Shown here piece by piece: positions 24,141-32,446 of a DNA stretch of 46,167 bases. A program made the position numbers and the translations under genes. Positions within the stretch are counted from its first letter, which is position 1; every line of letters begins with the position of its first letter. Origin of the DNA: an uncultured Lachnospiraceae bacterium (GTDB taxonomy: Bacteria > Bacillota > Clostridia > Lachnospirales > Lachnospiraceae); the NCBI GenBank assembly GCA_947625775.1, contig CANQPM010000023.1, positions 1-46,167 of the forward strand, written 5' to 3'. The notes beneath the pieces were generated by a model. The model was given only the letters and a program-made list of their open reading frames with translations. It was not told the DNA's origin and did no database searches.

Positions 24141-25406
24141 ATGTCAAAAATAAAGCAAGCAGAAAGCCCCGCCTATTCCGGCAATCTCACTGTAAACGTT
24201 ACCTCCTCCACGGGGCTTATACCTGTATCAAACGCCACTATTACAATATCGCTCACAGGCGCTCCCGACTCAGTATTGGAAACGCTCACCACAGATTCAT
24301 CAGGGCAGACGCAGACAGTATCGCTGCCCGCGCCGAATATTTCGTACAGCAGCAATCCCGACAGCACGCAGCAGCCGTATTCAGAATATGACATCACTGT
24401 CACTGCCCCGGGATACGAGCCCGTATCAGTGTCAGGCACGGAGATACTTCCCGAGGTAAACGCCATACAGCCGATTACAATGACGCCGATTGAGGAGGAA
24501 GGCTCAGAAAGCGCGGATGAAAACGTAGTTATTCCCGACCACACCCTTTACGGCGATTATCCGCCAAAGATTCCCGAGGCCGAGATAAAGCCCACCGATG
24601 AATCGGGCGAAATCGTTCTCAGCCGCGTGGTTATCCCCGAATATGTCATAGTGCATGACGGCCCGCCGCAGGACTCAGGCGCCCCGAATTATTACGTGCG
24701 CTACACAGATTATATAAAAAATGTCGTTTCCTCCGAAATCTACGCAACATGGCCTGAAAACACCATTTACGCCAACACGCTTGCAATAATGTCCTTCACG
24801 CTTAACAGGGTATATACGGAATGGTACAGAAACCAGGGATACAATTTTACAATCACGTCATCTACAGCCTACGACCAGAAATGGATATACGGCAGGAACA
24901 TATACGAAAACGTAAGCCGCATAGTAGACACAATCTTTGCAAACTACCTCTCGCGCCCAGGTGTCAAACAGCCCATTTTCACATCTTACTGCGACGGCAG
25001 CCGCACCACCTGCAGCGGCTTATCGCAATGGGGAAGCAAATACCTTGGCGACCAAGGCTATACGCCAATCGAAATAATAAGGTATTATTATGGAAACGAC
25101 ATGTATATAAACAGCAGCCAGTATATCTCCGGCGTACCCTCGTCATGGCCCGGCTACGACTTAAACATTGGCGCGTCAGGACAGAAGGTGCTGCAGCTCC
25201 AGCAGCAGCTTAACCGCATATCGCAAAACTACCCTGCCATACCCAAAATAGATGAAGACGGCATATACGGCAGTGGCACAGCGGAGGCAGTGCGGGTTTT
25301 CCAGAGAGTGTTCGGCCTGCCCGCCACAGGCATAGTTGACTACCCTACCTGGTACAAAATATCAGAAATATACGTAGGCGTCTCCCGAATAGCAGAGCCT
25401 GGCTGA
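24141..25406 (+). CDS. SpoIID-like domain plus peptidoglycan-binding protein
   Basis: The protein of about 421 residues has three parts. The N-terminal part (about 10-115) looks like a beta-sandwich/carboxypeptidase-regulatory type domain (NLTVNVTSSTGLIPVSNATI). The middle (about 195-330) resembles SpoIID/LytB proteins (YIKNVVSSEIYATWP..ANTLAIMSFTLNRVY, then FTSYCDGSRTTC and GLSQWGSKYLGDQGYTPIEI). The C-terminal part (about 340-410) is a peptidoglycan-binding domain (GQKVLQLQQQLNRIS..DGIYGSGTAEAVRVFQ). No signal peptide is visible, which is odd for a wall-acting protein. It may act in spore or cell-wall remodelling. Confidence 0.75.
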   Translation: MSKIKQAESPAYSGNLTVNVTSSTGLIPVSNATITISLTGAPDSVLETLTTDSSGQTQTVSLPAPNISYSSNPDSTQQPYSEYDITVTAPGYEPVSVSGTEILPEVNAIQPITMTPIEEEGSESADENVVIPDHTLYGDYPPKIPEAEIKPTDESGEIVLSRVVIPEYVIVHDGPPQDSGAPNYYVRYTDYIKNVVSSEIYATWPENTIYANTLAIMSFTLNRVYTEWYRNQGYNFTITSSTAYDQKWIYGRNIYENVSRIVDTIFANYLSRPGVKQPIFTSYCDGSRTTCSGLSQWGSKYLGDQGYTPIEIIRYYYGNDMYINSSQYISGVPSSWPGYDLNIGASGQKVLQLQQQLNRISQNYPAIPKIDEDGIYGSGTAEAVRVFQRVFGLPATGIVDYPTWYKISEIYVGVSRIAEPG

Positions 25407-25419
25407 AAATCCAAGCCTG

Positions 25420-26049
25420 CTATTCCAGATAGTAAAGGCGCTCTATTTCCTCAAGCCCAGCCCTCGCGCTTGTTGCCTCAGTAAGCTCCCTGCAAAGACG
25501 GTCATACTCCTCTATCGGGACAATGGCCGTCATTTCCACGTCAGCCGCATATACGCTGTCCTCCACGCTTACTCCCCTGCCTGACAGAATATGCTGTATT
25601 TTTCCTATGCTGTTGTAATCCGCCTTTATTTTAAGCTTAACGCCAAAATGCTGTGTTTTGACCTCACCCGCGTCAAGCGCCGCCTTGACCGCGCCCGAAT
25701 ACGCGCGCACCAGCCCTCCCGTGCCAAGCAGCGTGCCTCCGAAGTACCTCGTCACGACCGCAGCGGCATTGCGTATGCCGCTGCCCAAAAGCACCTCCAG
25801 CATAGGCCTGCCCGCCGTGCCGCTCGGCTCGCCGTCATCGCTGCTCCTCGTAAGCTGCGCGCCGTCGCCTATCACAAACGCCGAGCAGTTGTGGCGCGCG
25901 TCATAATATTTCTTTTTCATCTCGTCAATAAAAGCTGCCGCCTCATTCTCGTCAGCCACAGGGCGCACAGTCGCTATAAAGCGCGATTTCTTCTCGACAA
26001 GCTCTGCAGTCGTCTCCCGCATAAGCCGCCTTATATTTTCATCAGGCAC
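25420..26049 (-). CDS. YigZ/IMPACT-family protein
   Basis: This protein of about 209 residues has the UPF0029 N-terminal domain (KKSRFIATVRPV, DARHNCSAFVIG, SDDGEPSGTAGRPMLEVL, RYFGGTLLGTGGLVRAYS) and the C-terminal DUF1949-type domain. It is widespread in bacteria; the role is probably linked to translation or stress but is not settled. I chose the GTG at 26049 because the GAGGAGGA site is too close to the GTG at 26055. Confidence 0.92.
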   Translation of the reverse strand: MPDENIRRLMRETTAELVEKKSRFIATVRPVADENEAAAFIDEMKKKYYDARHNCSAFVIGDGAQLTRSSDDGEPSGTAGRPMLEVLLGSGIRNAAAVVTRYFGGTLLGTGGLVRAYSGAVKAALDAGEVKTQHFGVKLKIKADYNSIGKIQHILSGRGVSVEDSVYAADVEMTAIVPIEEYDRLCRELTEATSARAGLEEIERLYYLE

Positions 26050-26304
26050 TGACACTCCTCCTCACAGATGCTAAAGCGCACGCAAAACCGTATTTGCGGC
26101 GCGCAGTCTTATTATTTTCAAACAGTTTACCACATAACTGTATAAAAGGTAAATATTTTGTCATAAATAAAGAATAAATAAACTGGAAAAAAAATCTTTA
26201 TTTAATCCTGCTAATTTGGTATAATATATGGAATAATGCAATGAGATACTCCAAGCATGCGGCTCCATATGCCATGCAGAGGATTTCCAGACGGAGGTGA
26301 CTCT

Positions 26305-29040
26305 ATGAATTACGGGAAAAGGGGAATACATAAAATCCAAAAATCCCTTACTTCAAAATCTATAAAATTCCAAAAAATGTTTTTTGTAATGCTTCTGCGC
26401 CTGCTCATACTGGCAGTGATTTCTGCGGGTGTGATAGGAGCGTGCTTTGCTGTCGGCGTGTTCAAGGGTATTCTTTACTCTGCTCCCGACATCGATCCCG
26501 CCTCGGTTCTGCCTATGGGCTTTGCGTCAGTTATGTATGACGCGGAGGGCAATGAGATGACAAAGCTTGTTGCCGCCAATTCAAACCGAAGCCAGGAGGA
26601 TATGAGCAAAATTCCGCAGGATCTTGCAGACGCTTTTGTCGCCATAGAGGACGAGCGTTTCTATTCCCACAACGGTATCGATATCAAGGGTATTATCCGT
26701 GCAGGCGCCGCAGTATTTGAGAGCGGCGAGCTTTCGCAGGGAGCTTCTACCATCACACAGCAGCTTATCAAAAACAATGTGTTTGAAAACTGGACAAATG
26801 AGAGCGACATCCAGAAAATAAAGCGAAAAATACAGGAACAGTATCTTGCAGTCGAGCTTGAAAAAAAGATGTCAAAGGAGGACATTCTCGAGGCGTATAT
26901 GAACACCATAAACCTCGGCCAGAATACGCTTGGAGTAAAAGCCGCGGCGCGCAGATATTTCAATAAGGAGACTTATCAGCTCACTCTCTCGGAGTGCGCC
27001 GTGATAGCCGCGATCACCCAGAGGCCGACGGCGCTAAATCCCATATCCAACCCCGAAGCAAACGCCAAGAGACGCAAGGACGTGCTCGACAAAATGAAGG
27101 AGCTTGAATTTATCACGCAGGCAGAGTATGACGAGGCAATGGCAGACGACGTGTACAGCAGAATAGCGGAAACCAACGCGGAAATTTCAAACAATTCGGT
27201 CTATACATACTTCGAGGATGCCGTGACCGAACAGGTCTTCAACGACCTTATGGAAATAAAGGGCTACAACGAATCACAAGCCTACAATGTGCTCTACAGC
27301 GGCGGTTTAAGCATATTTACCACGCAGGATCCCAAAATACAGTCAATTTGTGATGGCATATACAGCAACGAGGAAAATTTCCCTGAAAATTCCAAATGGC
27401 ATTTAAGCTATGCCCTCACCATTGAAAAGGCTGACGGCACAAAGGAAAACCACAGTTCCGAAATGTTCAGGACATATTTCAGGCAGACAAATTCCAACTT
27501 CAATATGATTTATTCGTCACAGGAGGATGCATACGCCGCTATTGAGGAATACAAGGCGGCAGTTATGTCTGAGGGCGACAAGGTTGACGGCGAGAATGTC
27601 TCGCTTGTCATACAGCCGCAGGTATCGCTTGTAGTCGAGGATCAGGCTACAGGCTATGTAGTCGCGATGATTGGCGGGCGCGGCGCCAAATCGGCGAGCC
27701 GTACACTCAACAGGGCTACAAATACCGTAAGGCAGCCCGGCTCCACCTTCAAGGTGCTCTCGACGTATGCTCCCGCATTGGACAGCGCGGGACAGACGCT
27801 TGCGTCAGTGCAGAATGACGCGCCGTTTTCCTACGCCAACGGAAAACCTGTAAGAAACCACTGGAGCGGCGGATACAGAGGGCTTCTCTCTTACCGCTAC
27901 GCGATACAAATGTCAGCAAACGTCGTCACCGTCAAGGCGCTCACGCAGATAACGCCGCAGCTTGGCTTTGACTATCTGCAGAATTTTGGCTTTACCACAC
28001 TTGTCGAGCGGCGCGTGGAAAATGACGGCACTATAGTTTCCGACATAGGACAGCCACTCGCACTCGGCGGCATCACGGACGGCGTAAGCAACATTGAGCT
28101 AAACGCCGCATACGCCGCCATCGCAAACGGGGGCACATATATCAAGCCAAAGCTCTATACAAAGGTCATAGACCATAACGGAAATGTACTGATTGACAAT
28201 ACTCAGCCGATTACCTCGCAGGTCATCAAGCCCACCACGGCATGGCTTCTCACCAGCGCCATGCAGGACGTTATCACCTCGGGCACAGGCACAAGATGCA
28301 ACTTCCCGAATATGGCTATAGCGGGCAAGAGCGGCACTACCACATCGAGCAAGGATGTATGGTTTGCGGGCTACACGCCATACTATACGGCGACCACCTG
28401 GACAGGATATGACAACAACGAAAAGCTCATCTCAAGCGCAGAGCAGAATCTTTCAAAAACACTTTGGCGCGAGGTAATGTCCCAGATACACGCCGACCTC
28501 GAGTATAAGTCATTTACTATGCCAAGCGGCATTGTCACGGCTACAGTCTGCTCAAAGTCAGGCAGGCTGCCTATCGCAGGCGTATGTGACGGCTGCACGA
28601 AAACGGAATATTTTGCAGAGGGCACAGTGCCCACGGAATACTGCGATGTCCATGTTTACTCAAATATATGCGCTTATTCAGGGCTTACCGCCACGGAGGA
28701 ATGTCCGTTTAAGCAGACATCAATTGTGGAAAATATTCCTACAAGGCTGGAGGACGCATCGCTTGCAAGCGTTTTGACAAATCAGGCAAACGATACTGCC
28801 GCTGCTGACACTGACGATACAGACACTCTTGACGGAGAAGATGAATTGGCGGCAGGACAAATGCCTATAGATGAAACTACACAGCTTTGTCCCCATAATG
28901 CTACGTTTATGTCTGCGCCAAACGCGCAGGACGTGCTGCTACAGCAGGCGGCAGAACTGCAGCAGCGGGCAGCCGCGGCAGCCGAAACCCAAACTGCCGC
29001 CCAAAATCCAGATGACACCCCGCCGCCAAGCGACACCTGA
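26305..29040 (+). CDS. Class A penicillin-binding protein 1A (glycosyltransferase and transpeptidase)
   Basis: This protein of about 911 residues builds and cross-links peptidoglycan at the cell surface. One membrane segment (about 25-50) is followed by a GT51 domain with the catalytic Glu in IEDERFYSHNGID (about 114) and GASTITQQLIKN. The transpeptidase domain has SxxK in GSTFK (about 479), SAN in QMSANVV, and KSGTT (about 674). A Cys-rich segment (VCSKSGRLPIAGVCDGC) and a Gln/Ala/Asp tail follow. I chose the ATG at 26305 because GGAGGTGA lies 5 bases before it. A -10 box TATAAT at 26220 lies upstream. Confidence 0.95.
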   Translation: MNYGKRGIHKIQKSLTSKSIKFQKMFFVMLLRLLILAVISAGVIGACFAVGVFKGILYSAPDIDPASVLPMGFASVMYDAEGNEMTKLVAANSNRSQEDMSKIPQDLADAFVAIEDERFYSHNGIDIKGIIRAGAAVFESGELSQGASTITQQLIKNNVFENWTNESDIQKIKRKIQEQYLAVELEKKMSKEDILEAYMNTINLGQNTLGVKAAARRYFNKETYQLTLSECAVIAAITQRPTALNPISNPEANAKRRKDVLDKMKELEFITQAEYDEAMADDVYSRIAETNAEISNNSVYTYFEDAVTEQVFNDLMEIKGYNESQAYNVLYSGGLSIFTTQDPKIQSICDGIYSNEENFPENSKWHLSYALTIEKADGTKENHSSEMFRTYFRQTNSNFNMIYSSQEDAYAAIEEYKAAVMSEGDKVDGENVSLVIQPQVSLVVEDQATGYVVAMIGGRGAKSASRTLNRATNTVRQPGSTFKVLSTYAPALDSAGQTLASVQNDAPFSYANGKPVRNHWSGGYRGLLSYRYAIQMSANVVTVKALTQITPQLGFDYLQNFGFTTLVERRVENDGTIVSDIGQPLALGGITDGVSNIELNAAYAAIANGGTYIKPKLYTKVIDHNGNVLIDNTQPITSQVIKPTTAWLLTSAMQDVITSGTGTRCNFPNMAIAGKSGTTTSSKDVWFAGYTPYYTATTWTGYDNNEKLISSAEQNLSKTLWREVMSQIHADLEYKSFTMPSGIVTATVCSKSGRLPIAGVCDGCTKTEYFAEGTVPTEYCDVHVYSNICAYSGLTATEECPFKQTSIVENIPTRLEDASLASVLTNQANDTAAADTDDTDTLDGEDELAAGQMPIDETTQLCPHNATFMSAPNAQDVLLQQAAELQQRAAAAAETQTAAQNPDDTPPPSDT

Positions 29041-29088
29041 TAAGTCATCTGGCATTTTGGAAGCATTTTGGAAACTTTTATGAAATAA

Positions 29089-29117
29089 TTGACACAATGC
29101 AATATTTATGATAATAT
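29089..29117 (+). promoter_or_regulatory. tRNA-Thr promoter
   Basis: TTGACA (29089-29094), 17 bases, TAATAT (29112-29117). Confidence 0.8.
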
Positions 29118-29126
29118 ATTTCTCGG

Positions 29127-29150
29127 TGGCAGCGGCAGACGCCGCTGTCA
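29127..29150 (+). other. Hairpin in the tRNA-Thr leader
   Basis: TGGCAGCGGC pairs with GCCGCTGTCA (one G-U pair) around the loop AGAC. It starts within a few bases of the expected transcript start and ends four bases before the tRNA. It may protect or present the precursor for 5' processing. Confidence 0.6.
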
Positions 29151-29154
29151 GCTA

Positions 29155-29227
29155 GCTGGCATAGCACAGTCGGTAGTGCGTCGCATTGGTAGTGCGGAGG
29201 TCACGGGTTCGATTCCCGTTGCCAGCT
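29155..29227 (+). tRNA. tRNA-Thr (anticodon GGT)
   Basis: A full cloverleaf of 73 bases can be drawn: acceptor GCTGGCA/TGCCAGC, D arm GCAC/GTGC, anticodon stem TCGCA/TGCGG with loop TTGGTAG (anticodon GGT), T arm ACGGG-TTCGATT-CCCGT, discriminator T. CCA is not encoded. It reads ACC and ACU codons. Confidence 0.95.
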
Positions 29228-29252
29228 TCTTATAATCTATATAATATACCAT

Positions 29253-29280
29253 GACGCCGCACACAGACGGCGTCTTTTTT
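29253..29280 (+). terminator. Terminator after tRNA-Thr
   Basis: GACGCCG pairs with CGGCGTC and six T bases follow. Confidence 0.9.
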
Positions 29281-29396
29281 ATCAGCTTGCAGTGCCGGCA
29301 CCCATTGCAAAAGCATAATTAATTTTTTAATAAAATAAGATTATATTACAATTATGTTAATAAAAATAGTCAATTTCTTACATTTCGTGTGATTTC

Positions 29397-29425
29397 TTGC
29401 CAAGCTGCCCGTCATACGCTATACT
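29397..29425 (+). promoter_or_regulatory. Promoter of the SH3 protein gene
   Basis: TTGCCA (29397-29402), 17 bases, TATACT (29420-29425). The leader is about 150 bases and holds an imperfect long stem, TGCCGTTTCCAT (29481-29492) with ATGAAAACGGCA (29540-29551). Confidence 0.55.
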
Positions 29426-29579
29426 ATAATCACAAATATTATTTTTCCATTTAGCTGTTTTTCACAACGTCTTGCCTTAATGCCGTTTCCATCAATAAAA
29501 AGCATGCCCTGAAAGTTTTCTATTGTAATGAATAAAATAATGAAAACGGCAAATCCCGACAGAAACGGAGGAATGGTAT

Positions 29580-30023
29580 ATGAATAAGACTACACTTAAT
29601 AGAATACTTCTTGGCATCATAGTCATGATGTCGCTTTCAATATGCGTCCTCATAGTATGCATTATGACAAGGCCAAGATATGTAAATACCTCGGAAGAAA
29701 ATGCTGCCGTCATAATCGAAGTGCCTCCCGATGCAGGAATATCAGTTGCGTCGGCAGATGAAACCGCGGGAATGGCAGACACTGCCCAAACCCAGACGCA
29801 GGACTTACAGGACAGCGCTTCTGCGGCGCATCAAAAGGGAAAGACCTCTACCCGTGTCAATATCAGAAACGCTCCCACGGAAGATGCCAAGGTGCTAGAC
29901 ACTGTAGATGAGGGAACCACCTTTGAAATAGTTGAAATACTTGACAACGGCTGGACACACGTTATATATGAGGAGCAGGACGCATACATTTCCTCAGCAT
30001 ATGTAATAATCATTAACAGTTAA
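29580..30023 (+). CDS. Membrane-anchored SH3-domain protein
   Basis: This 147-residue protein has an N-terminal membrane segment (about residues 9-29) and an outside bacterial SH3 domain (about 85-145; STRVNIRNAPTEDAKVLDTV, FEIVEILDNGWTHV, DAYISSAYV). The stretch between is Thr/Gln/Asp-rich and flexible. SH3 domains of this type usually bind peptidoglycan. A GGAGG site lies 8 bases before the ATG. It is a single-gene unit with its own promoter and terminator. Confidence 0.85.
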   Translation: MNKTTLNRILLGIIVMMSLSICVLIVCIMTRPRYVNTSEENAAVIIEVPPDAGISVASADETAGMADTAQTQTQDLQDSASAAHQKGKTSTRVNIRNAPTEDAKVLDTVDEGTTFEIVEILDNGWTHVIYEEQDAYISSAYVIIINS

Positions 30024-30056
30024 AAAACGCAAGCCTCAAAACGGCCTGCGTTTTTT
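30022..30056. terminator. Shared terminator of the SH3 gene and the yihY-type gene
   Basis: AAAAAACGCA-A-GCC pairs with GGC-C-TGCGTTTTTT with one mismatch; T runs occur on both strands. The genes converge here. Confidence 0.8.
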
Positions 30057-30086
30057 AATTATCTCCTGTCTGAATCCTGTTCAATT

Positions 30087-31001
30087 CTATTTTATCAGTG
30101 TCAGCTTTAAATCACCTTGGTATTCTTCCATATAATAGTCATAGACACGCTTATGGTTATATCCGTACTCCGCATACTTGCGCAGCACCACATTAATCTC
30201 CGCCCCTATAAACACAATATTCATCGTACCGTAAAGCCACAGGATAAAAATAACCGTCGTGGCAAGGCTGCCGTAAGTGACTGAATAATGCGCAAAGTTC
30301 GTAATATAAAATGAAAATGCCCATGAAAAAACAAGCCATGCCACCGCCGAGAAAACAGCCCCCGCAATCTCATAGCGCAGCTTTGATTTCCTGTTGGGTA
30401 TGTTCATATACATAAGCAGGAAAAACAATACAAGGATTACAAGCATGCATATGTATTTCCCATACTTAAACAGACCGTGGAACGCCTCAAGCTGGGGCAG
30501 AAAATGCAGCAGCGTATTGAAAATGTTGTTGCCGAGCACGATAAGCACCATCGTAAGCCCCAGCATTACAAAAAACACAATCATATACGCTATCGCAAGC
30601 AGATAAAGCAGCGGCTTCACGCGGCTCTCGCGTATGCCATATACCGCATTCATACCCACAATCACGGCATATACGCCCTTTGACGCGCAGTAAAGCGTAA
30701 CAAGCATTGTAAATGACCTTATCATGCTTGTCGTGCTTATCGAATATACCTCCTCCACCACCTGATTATAAAGCGGGGTAAGCGCCTCAGGCATGATTTT
30801 AAGTATGTATGACGACAGCATGCCTGCATCAAGGGGGAGAAATTTAAACATCGACACCATATACATCACCATTGGGAAAAATGACATAAGTATAAACAGC
30901 GCCGCATTACCCGCAAATGAAGAAACATGGTCAAATTCAAGCTTTTTCATAAAGCTGTATATGAACTCAGCCAATGTCACAAGACGTTTCTTAGTTATCA
31001 C
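30087..31001 (-). CDS. YihY/BrkB-family membrane protein
   Basis: This 304-residue protein has six membrane segments and the YihY pattern (DHVSSFAGNAALFILMSFFPMVMYMVSMF near the start; SYGSLATTVIFILWLYGTMNIVFIGAEINVVL near the end). The family was once called ribonuclease BN, but that activity belongs to another protein; the true role is unknown. The GTG start overlaps the stop of the CheC-like gene by one base (TAGTG), so the two are translationally coupled. Confidence 0.9.
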   Translation of the reverse strand: MITKKRLVTLAEFIYSFMKKLEFDHVSSFAGNAALFILMSFFPMVMYMVSMFKFLPLDAGMLSSYILKIMPEALTPLYNQVVEEVYSISTTSMIRSFTMLVTLYCASKGVYAVIVGMNAVYGIRESRVKPLLYLLAIAYMIVFFVMLGLTMVLIVLGNNIFNTLLHFLPQLEAFHGLFKYGKYICMLVILVLFFLLMYMNIPNRKSKLRYEIAGAVFSAVAWLVFSWAFSFYITNFAHYSVTYGSLATTVIFILWLYGTMNIVFIGAEINVVLRKYAEYGYNHKRVYDYYMEEYQGDLKLTLIK

Positions 31002-31612
31002 TATACACTCGCCTTAGCCTTTCTGATAAGGAACAGATCGCTTATCGCCTTGCCTAAATCGTGGGGGTACAGCTGAACCATAGGGCTGCTGAACACGTCT
31101 CCCACAGTCATGACAAAGCTTACCTTGACAAGCTTATCCTCCTTGGGAAACTCATAGCCTATGTACTGCCCCTTTGACATATGTTTTGTCTCAGGCGTGG
31201 AAATGTCCGTCTTTCTGTCAAGCATAATGCTCATAGACGTCGCCGCCGCGCCCATCATCTGGTTCATAGCCTCCGACACGGCGCTCAAATGCAGCTCGCC
31301 AAACTCCATCTGCGCGAAAGCGCCATGACCGTCGCTGCCCATCATAAGATCCGCTATCGCCTTGGCATCGTCTTCTTCAAGCATAAGTATGCTGCACCCC
31401 ATAACGCCCTCAACATAGCTAACCTTTACAAACACCTTCTCTGACGAAACATCGCTTGTGTACTCGCTTTTCTCTACAATCTCAACCTTGGGAGGCGTGA
31501 TATCTATATTCCTGTTCAACAGTTTGCTAAGCGTTGACGCCGAATTTCCAAGGCAGATATTTGAAATTTCCCCTATAGCGTCTATCTCCAATTCTGAAAA
31601 TGTATAACCCAT
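31001..31612 (-). CDS. CheC-like protein (CheY-phosphatase family), orphan
   Basis: The protein of about 203 residues has two CheC-type helical motifs: EIDAIGEISNICLGNSASTL (about residues 9-28) and HLSAVSEAMNQMMGAAATSM (about 107-126), each with the E..N pair of the active site in CheC/FliY phosphatases. The FliN-like C-terminal domain of FliY is absent, so this is a stand-alone CheC-like protein. CheC removes phosphate from CheY. Here it is not next to chemotaxis genes but between an HTH regulator and a membrane protein. I chose the ATG at 31612, 9 bases after GGAGG. Confidence 0.8.
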   Translation of the reverse strand: MGYTFSELEIDAIGEISNICLGNSASTLSKLLNRNIDITPPKVEIVEKSEYTSDVSSEKVFVKVSYVEGVMGCSILMLEEDDAKAIADLMMGSDGHGAFAQMEFGELHLSAVSEAMNQMMGAAATSMSIMLDRKTDISTPETKHMSKGQYIGYEFPKEDKLVKVSFVMTVGDVFSSPMVQLYPHDLGKAISDLFLIRKAKASV

Positions 31613-31636
31613 ATACAAAAACCTCCATATATTGAT

Positions 31637-32146
31637 TTAATTTATTGAAAGAAGCTCCTCAGGCTCGCATTGCAGCGCCTTGGCAAGCTTATATACAAGC
31701 TGCTCGGGCTGCCTTGACAAATCGCATAAAAAATCCTCGCAGTTTCTCACCGTGGATATGCCATAACCTATCTTTTCCGCAAGCTGCTCCCTGGACATGC
31801 CAAGCTCAAAACGTTTCATCCGCATTGGAGAAAATTTGGCAAACCGCAGATACATATACCTGCCGTCATAATTTACCGTATTGACAAGCTGCACTACATC
31901 TCCTGTATTGCTCATCGGGTCTTTATCCACTTTGTATATGGAAACTATCGCTGTCATGAGCTTGCGCATTATTTTCGCGTCATCATAATGGCTCAGATTT
32001 TCCACAGGTATGTATAAATCAATGTACATAGCCTTCAGCTCCTTAATCTGCTCCTCGTCAAGACGAAGCACGTAATTGTTTTCACGGGCTGCAGAGTACA
32101 TTGACAAAATTTTATGCCCAAATTCGTCCTTATCAAACCCCGCCAA
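31637..32146 (-). CDS. Protein with a C-terminal XRE-type helix-turn-helix
   Basis: This protein of about 169 residues ends in an XRE-like DNA-binding domain (about 110-165; FELGMSREQLAEKIGYGISTVRNCEDF, then LAKALQCEPEELLSI). The N-terminal 100 residues match no family I recognise (LDEEQIKELKAMYIDLYIPVEN). A C-terminal rather than N-terminal HTH is uncommon. I chose the TTG at 32146 because AGGGTGG lies 5 bases before it; the GTG at 32155 lacks a spaced site. It is first in an operon with the CheC-like and YihY-type genes and probably regulates it or reads a signal for it. Confidence 0.75.
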   Translation of the reverse strand: MAGFDKDEFGHKILSMYSAARENNYVLRLDEEQIKELKAMYIDLYIPVENLSHYDDAKIMRKLMTAIVSIYKVDKDPMSNTGDVVQLVNTVNYDGRYMYLRFAKFSPMRMKRFELGMSREQLAEKIGYGISTVRNCEDFLCDLSRQPEQLVYKLAKALQCEPEELLSIN

Positions 32147-32161
32147 ATTAACCACCCTTCT

Positions 32162-32174
32162 TTCTACAGTAGTA
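32162..32174. promoter_or_regulatory. BlaI-type operator-like site before the HTH-CheC-YihY operon
   Basis: TTCTACAGTAGTA differs at one position from the 13-bp BlaI operator at the blaI promoter (TACTACAGTAGTA when read in the same direction). It lies 16 bases upstream of the HTH gene start. A second BlaI target is plausible but not shown. Confidence 0.4.
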
Positions 32175-32286
32175 TCGCCAAAAATCTAATTTTATCATAT
32201 CATTAAACACTGATTATTGCAAGCTTGCTTATGATATGTTTTTCAATAAGAATTTTTATATTTTTTACAATATTTTTAAATTTTAC

Positions 32287-32316
32287 TTGCAATTTATATC
32301 TGATGTGTGCTATACT
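32287..32316 (+). promoter_or_regulatory. tRNA-Trp promoter
   Basis: TTGCAA (32287-32292), 18 bases, TATACT (32311-32316), about 20 bases before the tRNA. Confidence 0.65.
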
Positions 32317-32335
32317 ATAATCCGTTGGTGAGCAT

Positions 32336-32406
32336 AGGGGCGTGGTTCAATGGTAGAACAGCGGTCTCCAAAACCGTTAACGCGAGTTCGATTCTTGCCG
32401 CCCCTG
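32336..32406 (+). tRNA. tRNA-Trp (anticodon CCA)
   Basis: A 71-base cloverleaf: acceptor AGGGGCG/CGCCCCT, D arm GTTC/GAAC, anticodon stem GCGGT/ACCGT with loop CTCCAAA (anticodon CCA), T arm GCGAG-TTCGATT-CTTGC, discriminator G. CCA is not encoded. Confidence 0.95.
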
Positions 32407-32408
32407 CT

Positions 32409-32445
32409 AAAACGCCGAAACAGGCATTTATGTTTCGGCGTTTTT
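32409..32445. terminator. Shared terminator of tRNA-Trp and radA
   Basis: AAAACGCCGAAACA pairs with TGTTTCGGCGTTTT, with an 8-base loop and T runs on both strands. Confidence 0.88.
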
Positions 32446-32446
32446 A

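Noticed and set aside
29426-29579. Possible cyclic-di-GMP riboswitch before the SH3 gene
   Set aside because: The conserved GEMM core sequences are absent; only a simple stem is seen.
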